Below are positions 1-10,704 of a stretch of 64,000 nt of DNA, piece by piece. Within the stretch, counting starts at the first letter, position 1. Each line of letters starts with the position of its first letter. This DNA is from Prochilodus magdalenae. Lineage: Eukaryota > Chordata > Actinopteri > Characiformes > Prochilodontidae. Location: contig JAMWET010000129.1 in assembly GCA_024036415.1 (NCBI GenBank), forward strand, positions 561,001 to 625,000, written 5' to 3'. The position numbers were made by a program, and so were the translations under genes. The notes under the pieces were generated by a model. It had not been told where the DNA came from and searched no databases. It worked only from the letters and a program-made list of their open reading frames with translations.

Positions 1-320
1 TTAAAAAAGCAGGGCAGTTAAGGCAGGAGGTAAGGGTGGTTAGAGGTAATGCCTCCCCGTGGGAAACAGCTCTCCTAGGGTCCAGATTATAATCCAAGAA
101 GCGTCTCCAACTTTGGAAGTTGGCATGTTACTCATGTGTGCCGTCAGGACGACCAAAAGTCTACAATGTCTATTAGAACAAGTGGGCAATTGTTGAGGCA
201 GCCCAGGTCACACCGCTGTGCTGAAAGCTTTAACTAAAGTGAGGGGCGTTAGGAGTCTGAGGAAACGGTATATTCGTGACTTTAAAAATGGGGACCTGTG
301 TTTTGTTGAGGGTAACATAC

Positions 321-631
321 CTTCCCAAATAGTAGGCCACATCTCCGTCCATGGTGTTTTCAAACTCGTCCCAGACGCTCGCCTGACTCTGCCCGCTGGT
401 TCCCAACGAGGCGAGGTTCAGAGTTTCAGAGACCTCATGGAAGCTCGAACAGAAGTCGCTGTAATTAATAAATCCATCTCCGTCCACGTCGAACTTGTTG
501 AACAGAGATCGTATGTCACCGGCCGGAACGTTAAGCTCTCGGCAAACACTGATAAAGTCCTCATACTCGATTCTGCCTGACTTATTTCCATCACAAGCCG
601 AAAACAACCTGCGAAGGTCCGGAGTGTCCAT
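321..631 (-). CDS. rasef: First coding exon of a RASEF-like (Rab45) EF-hand protein; gene continues off the left edge
   Basis: This exon encodes about 103 residues starting at the ATG at 631 (context AAG ATG G, A at -3 and G at +4). It ends in phase 2 at a GTATGT donor just below 321. Two EF-hands are visible: the loop starting DGNKSGRIEYED (residues 14 onward) and the canonical loop DVDGDGFINYSD. The order of SACD-N-SGR, a second loop with DxDGDG, then a W-x-x-F segment before the splice site matches the N-terminus of RASEF, an atypical Rab GTPase with N-terminal EF-hands, a coiled coil and a C-terminal Rab domain. The coiled-coil and GTPase exons are outside the window. Reading upstream of 631 gives only a TTG codon, so 631 is the start. 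The gene lies downstream of sema4b on the same strand. Rab11-FIP3/4 or CRACR2-type EF-hand proteins are less likely alternatives. Confidence 0.75.
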
Positions 632-1050
632 CTTCTCAGTTTTCTGTTGCCAGATAGTTAACAAGTAACATCCGAGTACAGACAGGGCTGAACTCCTCAG
701 TGAGAGAGATAGACAGAGTAAGAGAGATAAAGGCGGTGTGTTGTTTTTCTCCTCTTTTCCAGACTGAACACGCAGCTTTTCACGACAAGAATAATACGAA
801 CAGGATACACCACCAACTCTAACCGGCTATCTAGTAGCCATCATTAAAAAGTAAAAGTGCTAATAAGAACAAACCTCCTCAAACTGTGAGCCAAACAAAG
901 TGAGGACAAGTGGATGTGGAAGAGTGACCGGTAATTCTGACCTCACAGGACAGTGCCCGTCTCGAACTGTGATTGGCGGACGACTGGAGCGGTGGCAAGA
1001 AGGGGGCGTGGCCACAGGCAGGTAGGGCCCGTTAATGACCGTTCACCGCA
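632..1050 (-). promoter_or_regulatory. Candidate promoter and 5' UTR of the rasef-like gene
   Basis: This is the sequence directly upstream of the rasef start codon. It includes a locally GC-richer stretch (about 930-1060) with an inverted CCAAT box (attgg at 973-977, read as CCAAT on the minus strand) and a GC/KLF-type box (gggggcgtgg, 1002-1011). No TATA box was seen at a convincing distance. The transcription start is not determined. The call rests on position and these two motifs only. Confidence 0.35.
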
Positions 1051-2727
1051 GCGGGTGCGTCTGATTAACGCACTCTTACTGCGTCCTGCTAAACCAACTA
1101 AATGAGGACGGGTTAGAGAGCTACTATCTGCGCTGCTGGAACGCATCCACAGCCCACCTTGGTGGAAAAGCAAATTCACCGATTCCTCTAAACCCTTATA
1201 CAGTTATTGGTCTAAATGTAAACCTTTCATAGAGATTCGATGTGAAATGCTCTGGTGGAGAGAATCTTTTCCCCAGCAGTTCTGATAGGAACCAGACGGC
1301 CGCGGAATTTACTGGCCCCACAAGCTCATTCACAGAAGGTTGAAACTACATGAGAGAATCATGTATACACCGAGTGATATCTCAGACATCGTTTTATGAT
1401 AGTTTTGAAACAATGATTTGGCTTCAAACATTAAAAATACAATCAGGGCAAAATACCCACAGTAAAACATCATAATGCTCTGCCATCAGTACGGTTACAT
1501 ATAAAAGACCCTGTGGGTTAGTAGTTGTTTTGTTTAGCAAATAAAGGACTATTTGTGAGATGTAAACATCAGAAGTCCTGGTTCTTGCCTCATTTTGTGC
1601 ATTTTGTGCTGGTCTGGCGCTTTTTTAGCTGGTTACAAAAGCATCAAAACACACCAGCTATAAAACTCAACATAAGTGTGTGTGGATGGTGATCAGCATA
1701 TCAACCTCCACTGCTAAAGATCAGCATCCAAATCCTGGTCTATAATGATTGTAGTATCAGGGTTGTAACCACCACTGTAAAGAAACTCAATTCGGTACAT
1801 TTCTATAATGATGTGTGGTGATGTGTAGTAATGTGCAGAGGTTTTAAAATATAATTAAAACTGGCAAGCATGATTTTATGCGTTGTGTCCTAAAAACTAA
1901 GAACTAAAAGCCTCTCTGTGTTAAATGGGAATTACACCATTTTTACTGTAGCCATTGAGATGTAAATAAAATCCTCCACAGTGGTTTGATGTGAAATGGG
2001 GCAATTCTAATTTCTTTAAAACTTAGTAATCAGAAGCAGTATATATATATTTTTCTACCTCTATACTTTTTTCTATTTTCATCCAAAATGATCAGGGAAC
2101 TTACACATGCCTTCTAATTGTGATATCTAATATTAATAATGTTTAAAAAAAATCATTTTGATTTACCACACCCTGCAGGCACATTTCCTAAAATACATGT
2201 TATGCCAAAATCATATGTTAAAAAAAAGAAGTCAATAAGGAGCCAGTTTGTTCAGCATATTTCAGTATATTCATACCATTTTATGGGTTTCTTTTTTTTT
2301 TGAGGAACTTTATGGACAGATTAATATTCCAGATGTCTGGTTCACCAACATAATTCAAACGTAACACGTTTTGGCCAAAACTGACAGTTTTGGCAGTATC
2401 TGGAAGCAGGAATAGAATAAAGGGAATTACAATATAAGCAAGCCTTAAGAAATCTCTCAAGTCGAGTGCAATTCATTGCACTCAGCTGGTACATTATTTC
2501 CCTTTCAGGCGTGGGCTGCTCCTTATCTAGAACTAGCTCTCCTTTGTTGGGGAGTTATTTGTGCAGCTCCACCTATCAGGTTACAGGAGAAGTTCGACTC
2601 CTGTTGCTCCATGCCCTGTTGTTTGACAGTTATTTCCAAAATTTTAATCACCATGTTGCTTTCAAGAGGCGAGAACAAGGAGCCTCTGTGGGCCTGTACA
2701 ATTACGTAATTCTCTACTCTCAGTAGA

Positions 2728-2830
2728 GCTGACCAAACTCCAGTGCTGGAGACTAGTTTCAAGTTTTCCTTGCTCTAACACACCTGATGCAGCTTACAGA
2801 GGACTTGATAATTAGCTAATACACAAGGGT
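2728..2830. repeat. Degenerate dispersed repeat fragment
   Basis: The wording 'ccaaactccagtgctggag' followed by 'acacacctgatgcagctt' resembles a repeat scattered through many fish genomes (a 'ctccagtcctggag ... cacacctgat' core). The fragment is decayed and its boundaries and class are uncertain. Confidence 0.3.
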
Positions 2831-3802
2831 AACAAGAAACTGTGAAGCGCAGGTTGGCCAGCATGTCTTTAACTGGGAAACGCTGCCTCAAGACAACATA
2901 TAGAACTTTTTCTTCTCTGACTTCCCTTTTCCAGTCATTGTGCAAATAGAGAGCTCCACCCAAGACTTCATGGAATCCATGTGTTTACAAAAGATGCAGT
3001 CATAGTTAACTTTTTACCTCTCTGAGATAACCTCACACGGACAAAAGGTGATTAGGCTGAGGAAGCCACATTATAATTTGCCCATATTTGGTTGGCGGTA
3101 TTAGCATGCGGGCTTATAGGTCTGATGTCAATAAATCTTGTTCTGGCAGGTACTCATACAAACACAGAAACTGCAATCAATATATAAACACAATACAGTC
3201 ATTTTTTGAAGGACTGATGTTGTAAGATGTTGTACGTTTCAAAATGTTCAAACAGTCCATAAGCAGACCGTTTTGAAATCATTGTTTCTGTGATGTCACA
3301 AAAACCATTGCATTTACATGTATCCCTTTTTAACCTATGGCAGTTTAGTCCCACCCATAATGCTGAGGTTATAAGAAGTATTTCAGTCTTAGCTGAATAG
3401 GATTCATTTACATACATGTGTCTTAAATTACATTAACAACAAAATGTACCTTTAAGAGGCAAAAAAAGATGAGGTAAGTGATCATGTAAGACAAATTATA
3501 ATTCTGGGCACATTAAACCACACACATGATGAGTGGATCTCGGAAAGAAAAAAATTAAATACAGGCAAGTTGTAACCTTTGGCACTTTAAAGGCTCAGAC
3601 AAACCCAAAAATATCAAATCTAATAGCTAAATATGAGAAGACATTTTCCTTTTCTTAGAATAGTTTGAACAGAAAGTACATTTCTGATGGGTCACTGAGT
3701 TGTTAAATTGCAATTATCCCTTTTTTATTGTTTCACTTTATTTATAGCAAGAGACCCAGTTGTTCAGGAACGGGGCCAAGGCTGAAAAAGGAGGAGGTTT
3801 AA

Positions 3803-3884
3803 TAACACTGCTTTCTTAACAAAATGTTCATCTCCAAAATGACAGCATTTTGGAGATGAACATTTTGTTAAGAAAGCAGTGTTA
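3803..3884. repeat. Perfect inverted repeat, 39-bp arms, 4-nt spacer
   Basis: Arm 3803-3841 is the exact reverse complement of arm 3846-3884, with the spacer acag between them. Immediately to the right, parts of the arm recur as short direct repeats (attttgttaagaa at about 3886-3898 and attttgttaagaaagcag at about 3898-3915). Such a structure fits a recent template-switch duplication or the ends of a collapsed foldback element. No coding potential. Confidence 0.9.
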
Positions 3885-4520
3885 CATTTTGTTAAGAATT
3901 TTGTTAAGAAAGCAGAGTAGGAACAAAACACACTTCACTTTTGTAGTCAATGCAAGTCAATGGCACCATTTGTGTAAATTCAATACACACGGTTGCCACA
4001 AGATGGCAGCCTTGCTCAAACAACATTAATAAACCCAAAGGATTCAGTTTCTAAGATATACATTTTGATCTACTACGACAGGGCTTTCTGCGATGGATTG
4101 ACTGCCTGTCAGGGGTGTTTTTGTACATTTCATTGTAAAAAATGAATCATTGTGAAAATGAAGTCAGCACATTTTAGATAAAAGGACAGAGATAGGTATT
4201 GAACTGAGTTTCAGTTCTAATGGTGAATGATGTTTAAAATATTAATTATATTATCATATTAATTTGAGCTTTTTGGTGGCATGAGACTCCTGATTTTATC
4301 ATAACAGTTAAAACCCCCAATTTAAACCTGAATAAAAGTATACACACTGCACATAATAAAAAAGACTACTACTGTTAGATATTTATCCAACATTGCATCT
4401 CCTCAGATATGACAGATGCTATTTGCATCCTTGTCTAAACAGTAATGTATGCAATTTGCACCCTTTCGTAACTAAATTGTTACTATCTTGTTGTTGTGCT
4501 TACATGCCCATATACTACAT

Positions 4521-4748
4521 TACTGCTGCCCAAAGAAAAACATGTATCTTCATTTTCTCAGTTTTTACTACTTTATGCATCATTTGAACACAGCAGCTGG
4601 TGTTTACTTTGTGTGAAGATTACACAGTTAATGGACCAACAGAAATGGCTAAAAACTTTTTGTGGAAAAAAATCTGGTTCCATTGACTTTCATTGAAATG
4701 AAATGAGCTTTTTCCCTGGAGTTGTTTTCTTTAGATTGTGATGATATA
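4521..4748 (+). mobile_element. Degenerate MITE, copy 1
   Basis: This non-coding stretch aligns by eye along its whole length with the reverse complement of 45548-45800. Shared blocks include 'aaaaacatgtatct' near the left end, 'catcatttgaa', 'tggaccaac.gaaatgg', 'tctggttccattgac' and a right end with 'tttcttt' followed by 'gatgatat'. Its terminal inverted repeats are more eroded than those of copy 2, so it is the older insertion. Boundaries are approximate. Confidence 0.6.
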
Positions 4749-5046
4749 CTAAGTTCTTTCAGAATTAGGTATGCTTCCTGACCTAATATCTGCATTAAAA
4801 TAATACCTTCATTATTATATATGAAAATTATATGAGGTATATCTTGACTGGCTTGATGCATTAATGCATTCCTTCAATATATTTTACTTTAACGATGATC
4901 ACTAAAACTCTGGCAATTGGTACAAAAAGTCTATATTAGAAACTTCCTCTGTATCCAAGTGTTTTTATTCATTTCTCACATGCCCTACCTTTTTCTAATG
5001 ATAATTAATTTTACATATTGACAAGTTGATAATTTAATTCAATATA

Positions 5047-6516
5047 CAGCTGCTGGTCATAATATTAGAATATCATGAAAAAGTTTATTTATTTCAGTAA
5101 TTCCATTCAAAAAGTGAAACTTGTATATTATATTTATTCATTACACACAGATTGATATATTTCAAGTGTTTATTTCATTTAATTTTGATGATTATAACTG
5201 ACAACTAATGAAAACCCCAAATTCAGTATCTCAGAAAATTAGAATACTGTGAAAAGATTCAATATTGAAGACACCTGGTGCCACACTCTAATCAGCTAAT
5301 TAACTCAAAACACCTGCAAAGGCCTTTAAATGGTCTCTCAGTCTAGTTCTGTAGGCTACACAATCATGGAGAAGACTGCTGACTTGACAGTTGTCCAAAA
5401 GACGACCATTGACACCTTGCAAGACACAAAAGGTCATTGCTAAAGAGGTTGGCTGTTCACAGAGCTCTGTGTCCAAGCACAGTAATAGAGAGGCGAAGGG
5501 AAGGAAAGATGTCGTAGGAAAAAGTGTACAAGCAATAGGGATAACCGCACCTTGGAGAGGAGTGTGGAACCAAACCCATTCAAAAACGTGGGGGAGATTC
5601 ACAAAGAGTGGACTGCAGCTGGAGTCAGTGCTTCAAGAACCACCACGCATGTGTCAAGCCACTCTTAAACAAGAGACAGTGTCAGAAGCGTCTCACCTGG
5701 GCTAAAGACAAAAAGGACTGGACTGCTGCTGAGTGGTCCAAAGTTCTGTTCTCTGATGAAAGTAAATTTTGCATTTCCTTTGGAAATCAAGGACCCAGAG
5801 TCTGGAGGAAGAGAGGAGAGGCACAGAATGCACATTGCTTGAGGTCCAGTGCAGTCAGTGATGGTTTGGGGTACCATGTCATCTGCTGGTGTTGGTCCAC
5901 TTGAGGTCCAAGGTCAATGCAGCCGCCTACCAGGAAGTTTTAGAGCACTTCATGCTTCCTGCTGCTGACCAAATTTATGGAGATGCAGATTTAATTTTCC
6001 AACAGGACTTGGCACCTGCACACAGTGCCAAGGCTACCAGTACCTGGTTTAAGGACCAGGGTATTCCTGTTTTTAATTGGCCGGCAAACTCGCCTGACCT
6101 TAACCCCATAGAAAATCTAAGGGGTTTTGTGAGAGGAAGATGCGATACTCCAGACCCAACAATGCCAAAGAGCTGAAGGCCACTATCAGAGCAACCTGAG
6201 CACTCATAACACCTGAGCAGTGCCACAAACTGATCGACTCCATGCCACGCCACATTTCTGCAGTAATCCAGGCAAAAGGAGCCCCAACTAAGTACTGAGT
6301 GCTGTACATACTTTTCATGTTCATACTTTTCAGTTGCCCAACATTTCTAAAAATCCTTTTTTGTATTGGTCTTAAGTGATATTCTAATTTTCTGAGATAC
6401 TGAATTTGGGGTTTTCATTAGTTGTCAGTTATAATCACCAAAATCAAAATAAATAAACACTTAAAATATATTAATCTGTGTGTAATGAATAAATATAATA
6501 TAGAAGTTTCAATTTT
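5047..6516 (+). mobile_element. Tc1/mariner element, decayed, right end truncated
   Basis: The element opens at 5047 with CAGC after a TA dinucleotide, as expected for Tc1-family insertion at TA. The left inverted repeat (about 5110-5246) pairs with the right one (about 6380-6516). The outer 60 or so bases of the left end (5047-5108) have no partner because the right side runs into unrelated DNA at about 6517. A broken transposase lies between the repeats. The sequence is close to a Tc1-like family very common in teleost genomes, as I recall it. The copy cannot transpose by itself, since both the transposase and the right end are damaged. Confidence 0.9.
5366..6298 (+). pseudogene. Tc1-like (DD34E) transposase, frameshifted remnant
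   Basis: The frame opens with ATG at 5366 and reaches a terminal TGA at 6296-6298, but homologous segments lie in several frames. An N-terminal piece in the ATG frame stops early. A helix-turn-helix piece (VIAKEVGCSQSSVSKH) follows at about 5430-5500. The first catalytic segment, with FSDESKF, lies at about 5650-5850. The second, with QQDLAPAH and then NPIENL, lies at about 5890-6120. The C-terminal piece (DSMPRHISAVIQAKGAPTKY) is in yet another frame. The second Asp and the Glu are separated by exactly 34 residues, which defines DD34E. At least four frameshifts plus in-frame stops make it non-functional. Confidence 0.9.
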
Positions 6517-6920
6517 AGCTATGGCTAAGAGATGGGTAAGCTTCAGCTCCAGTGATGCCTGACCAATTAAAATTATTTTTGGTCTAGACTTACTTTTAGT
6601 CTAGGCATACTCTGGGTTCAGAAAACAGACCCTTTATGTAGGTAAATCCTTATGATCTGTCTTATTTATTTATTGTTATTTTATTGGCCTATAAATCCTT
6701 ACTGTAATACATCACATCCAAATGATACAAAGAAAAACAGTTCTGCATTTCAGATCTTAGAATATCAGCTGACGTTTACTACATTGCCATTTATATATGA
6801 CATTTCACTGCAAAATATGTAGGGTTATTTTTTAAATTCAAAGCACAGGGTCAATGAAAGATCTGTGATTCATGGCTTCTCACTATATATAATATAGTGT
6901 GGTTCAAGATGAATGTTGAT
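6517..6920. other. Intergenic sequence right of the Tc1 remnant
   Basis: AT-rich sequence with no recognised gene or repeat. Confidence 0.4.
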
Positions 6921-6948
6921 TCAAAGCTTCAATCACAATGTTGAGTGA

Positions 6949-6963
6949 TTTATTTCTTTTATT
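6949..6963 (-). terminator. sema4b: Candidate distal poly(A) signals of sema4b
   Basis: Two copies of tttatt (6949-6954 and 6958-6963) read as AATAAA on the minus strand, downstream of the sema4b stop. A mildly GT-rich stretch follows in the direction of transcription. If used, the 3' UTR would be about 3 kb. The proximal signal at 9322-9327 is an alternative. Confidence 0.3.
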
Positions 6964-9928
6964 TAAAAAATTAAAATAAAGTGCGCTTTTATGTACAGTA
7001 TAATAAAAACAGAAACAGTAGTTGATGTATAATACAAAAAGTACAATTCACAACAGTTGTTCTTTTCTTACACTGGCAGCGAAATTTACAAATACACCTT
7101 TACAACAAAGTTTACAAGACGTTAACTTACAAGAAGTCAGAGTGACTCGGTGCACTGTTATAAAGAATGAATTTGGATCGAGCATTTAAAGATTTAAGTG
7201 GACTGTAGCTCTTAAACTCCAGCACTGAGACAAAAATAAAACCACATTAGTCTACTTAGAAAGTTTGCTCGTAATGACCATTATTCTCGCATGTGTATCT
7301 GGAGATGATTTCTAGAAGAAGCTCTTGTTTTGAGTTTTATGTAAAATATAGATATATCTTAAATATAAATACATTAAAACTGTTTTGTGCTTAAACATTA
7401 CATTGATGTGTGAGTAAAGAGCGAGAGATTATTGACCCTTTACGGACCTGTGTAGATACGCTATCCACAGTAGAGACCAGTAGTCCAGTGGTGGACTGTT
7501 GTACAGATGACTATTAATACAGTGGTTTTCGACATATCTGGGTACTGCATACGACAAAATGACAAAACGTGCCATTTCAAACTAAGATATTTTGCAATTA
7601 CTGGCCACAATCATAAGGCATTTGCTCCAATTAATATAATTATTAGGTTGTTTTTTTTTCTTACACAAGCATGCCAGTGTGAACTCTACGTTGTCCTCAG
7701 AGGAGGCATGCGTGTGAAGTCTGCAGTCTATTCGCGTGATTGCGTGTTGACACCAAAAGGCTACAACAATGCGTCAGATGGTCAAAAGAAACACCACCTT
7801 TGATTCACAAAATGTAGCTTAAAGGCGTTAAAAAAAAAACAAAAAAAAACAAAAAAACCTCTAAAACAAAATTGACAGAACTGTCAACAAAATCATTGCA
7901 ACACCGTTTTACTTGAACTAAGGCCTTTTAAACATTCTGTGAAAAAAAGCAGCAGGTGTGCCGTTTGGTTTTTGTCCCTCGAACACAAAACCTGTCAACC
8001 AGCCCCACACAAAATATACATATGTACACGCGGTGACCACAATGGCAGTCTGTCAGTGGCACAGTAGCATACTTTATGCATGGCTACTTTGTCAAAACAT
8101 GTCAAATTAGATCTCTCCCACATAAACATCTAGGCTAAAACTTAAATAAGACACTTTTTTTACGTAAAGAATAGTTTTGGAATACTTTCAATGAATTTGT
8201 CACTACATTCCACAAAACAAAAGTTTGAGTTCGTACAATAATACCCTCAAAGTGGTGCAATATGACATCCATCTTTGGAAAATTATTAGGTCACAATATT
8301 CAAGAATAATCACTGAAATGGCAAAAAAATAACCTTGAAGACATTTTGTATTATTGACTGTACAGGTATTTTTGCACATGACATATGCTGTTAATATTTT
8401 ATTATTACAATATGCTGTTATTAGGCAGTTCGCTTGCTCATTATTCTCTAGCAGCCAAGCTGTGGTCCATATTTTGAAATAAACTGCTCTAACCACCCGA
8501 GCGACTGAGTTATTAGGATCCATACGTCCATCCAAAGTAACTGTGTTAGACTATCCTTGGCTCCTGGATGGTAAACGTGGCACTTTGTAATGAAGGAGAA
8601 AGAAATGTAAAGCACAAACTACACACGCTCATTTGAAGAGTGAGTACTGGATGATTCTAATGTAGCCCAAATGCAAAGAAATGTCCAGCAAAATTAGCTG
8701 AGTGGACAAGAATAAAAGTTATTCCCTTTAGAATATAAGAAGTACACTTCACACTTTTGAACTAATTTAGACCACTTGTGCCGTATAGCAACCCAATGAA
8801 AGATTCATCCATTTATCGTCTAAATATTTGGCACATTAGTCAATAGATTTGGTTCTGTAAACATGTATACGATTATTATTGGTATTGGTCACTTTCATCA
8901 TCTGCTTCTCCTTCTATTAAATTGTCTCGGTTTCTTACCCAGCATAGACGCAACAGTCATGGACTGGACCTGGTCTATGCAGTCCTTTTTTCTTTCTTGT
9001 CTTCATTTCTCATAATTATCCTATTTGCCTTCTTAGGCCCTCTTTTTAATAGGATTCTGGCTTTGCATTCATCACATCTCACTGTGAAACCACACCTCAG
9101 TCTCTCTTGCATACTTGATTGTATGTGTGTATCTCTGAGAAGCAATACTGAAGACGTGGCTTCTTGCTGAGCGCTGCAAGACTGCTATGTGCCCTACGCT
9201 AGCTTTTCTAGATGGAATTCCTCTTCTTACTAAAATCCCAGTGCTTTGCATAGTATGCCTGCCTTGTGCTGAGGTCATGATGATTTACAACTACAGGCCT
9301 TGCATATATATCATGAGGCTTTTTATTTTAAGCAAAGGTTGTTCACATTAGACGACTTATACTACCTATCCTGGTTTACCAGACTACTAAACGTAGGCTC
9401 GTCCTCTGATCCTAGGCACCTTACTTGGCAGAGTGCTCCACTACTTTGTGGCCCACACGTTAACCTGCACGTTGACCTCTAAGGGATAAGTTAAGGATCC
9501 TCCAATGCCATGACCGATGAAGGAGATGTGAGGGTGTCAGGCAGCCCCTGAGCCCATTGTATGGCATGCCAATGGATGATTAGGACGGAATAGCAGGAAC
9601 ATGGCTTACATGGTATTGGCCATACTGTCAGTGTTTTCAAAAAAGCTCGCCATATTGCCTGCTTTCATTCTGGGTGCACCTAAGCACAGCTCTAAGAGTC
9701 TGAGGATGTTTGCACCTTTGATGCTTTCCAGAACTAACGGTGACTGGGAGGATAAAATGGACAGACAAAACGAGGGGACAAAAGTGCAAAAAGTAAACCA
9801 AAAGCGGTATGAAATGGTCCAATGGTGATGAGTTTGGAGTCTTTTCAGTGTGTCCCTCTCACGGTGCTGTCTATTCCCCGGCAGTCCTTCCGTACCACAT
9901 TAGTTGCCGTTGACATTTGAAAATTGTC
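6964..9928 (-). other. sema4b: Probable 3' UTR / 3' flank of sema4b
   Basis: This sequence follows the sema4b stop codon in the sense direction and contains no recognisable coding exon. An adenine-rich run lies at about 7830-7858. The extent of the UTR is unknown, because candidate poly(A) signals occur at 9322-9327 and 6949-6963. Confidence 0.4.
9322..9327 (-). terminator. sema4b: Candidate proximal poly(A) signal of sema4b
   Basis: Forward tttatt reads AATAAA on the minus strand, about 600 nt past the stop codon, with a GT-containing stretch (CTGTAGTTGTAAATC on the minus strand) some tens of bases further. It would give a short 3' UTR. Usage cannot be judged from sequence. Confidence 0.3.
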
Positions 9929-10704
9929 TCAGACGATGGAGTCTTTAATCTCCGAGCCCAAACGGACTCGAGGTCGCGGGCAGGTGGGTGATATCTCCAC
10001 ATGGCTCTCCTTCAGGTTTAATGGCCGCTTCTCAGATTCAGAGAAGCTCTTGCTGTTCTCAGGTGAAGAGCACTCTTGTGTGGGGGTGCTGCAGAAGTAG
10101 TTGTCATGAAGCGTCTGGTAGCCTTTGTGATCTGAGACAGAGGGCGGGATGTTGTTGCCGTTCAGTGGCAAGCTCTCTGTGGGCTTACCATGTGGCATGC
10201 GTGCCTTCTTCTGCTGCATGTTGGGGCACTCGCCCTCCTTCAACATGGATTTCATTCGGTCCCGATTCCGGTAGACCACAAACAAGGAGAAGACCACTAA
10301 AGAGAAGCCCAAAAGTGCGCAAACCACAATCAGCTCATTCCAGTATGTTTTGGTTTCAGTCTGTGGTAAGCGAGCCTGGCCCGGAAGGATCATGGGCTCC
10401 TCTTTGGTCACCACTGGCGTGCGGGAGCGGCCAATCAGTGTGGTACTCTCATGCCGGGGCTCTGCCTTTACACAGTAATTGGCCAAGAGTTGTCTGAAAC
10501 CCTTCTCCACTGACCAGCATTCATACGATTCCTCTTTGTCTGCCTGGGCTACCACTACCAGCCCCCCATCAGAGCTGGGGTAGAGAAAACGGCCGGCGCT
10601 CTCACTGTACTCCCATCGCCTCTCTGCCAGGTTTGAGCGCAACTTACAGGGCAACACTCGAAACGTATTCACTGGAATTACGATCATCTGACAGGATGGA
10701 TGAC
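9929..10704 (-). CDS. sema4b: sema4b last coding exon: Ig-like domain, membrane helix, cytosolic tail
   Basis: 776 nt, phase 1 to stop, residues 584-841. Ig-like segment: Cys603 in VLPCKLRS, Trp614 in RRWEY, and Cys646 in ESYECWS, with a further Cys661. The membrane-proximal stalk runs about 666-705. The helix [20 protein letters not shown] (708-727) is followed by a basic stop-transfer YRNRDR. The tail carries GECPNMQ and ends in SEKRPLNL, then [20 protein letters not shown], nearly the same as mammalian SEMA4B. The terminal SIV is a class I PDZ ligand. Confidence 0.97.

Larger units (their letters stand above)
1051..5046. other. Intergenic, AT-rich sequence between sema4b and the rasef-like gene
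   Basis: I see no gene here. It holds a degenerate repeat near 2728-2830, a perfect inverted repeat (3803-3884) and a MITE copy (about 4521-4748), each listed separately. The open frames in this stretch are short, overlap on both strands and have no recognisable domain. Confidence 0.5.

Noticed and set aside
632..664. Longer N-terminus for the rasef-like protein
   Set aside because: The codon at 664 is TTG, not ATG. The ATG at 631 has a strong context and fits RASEF.
9988..10497. 169-residue open frame on the plus strand
   Set aside because: It is the antisense shadow of the sema4b last exon, which has clear homology on the minus strand.
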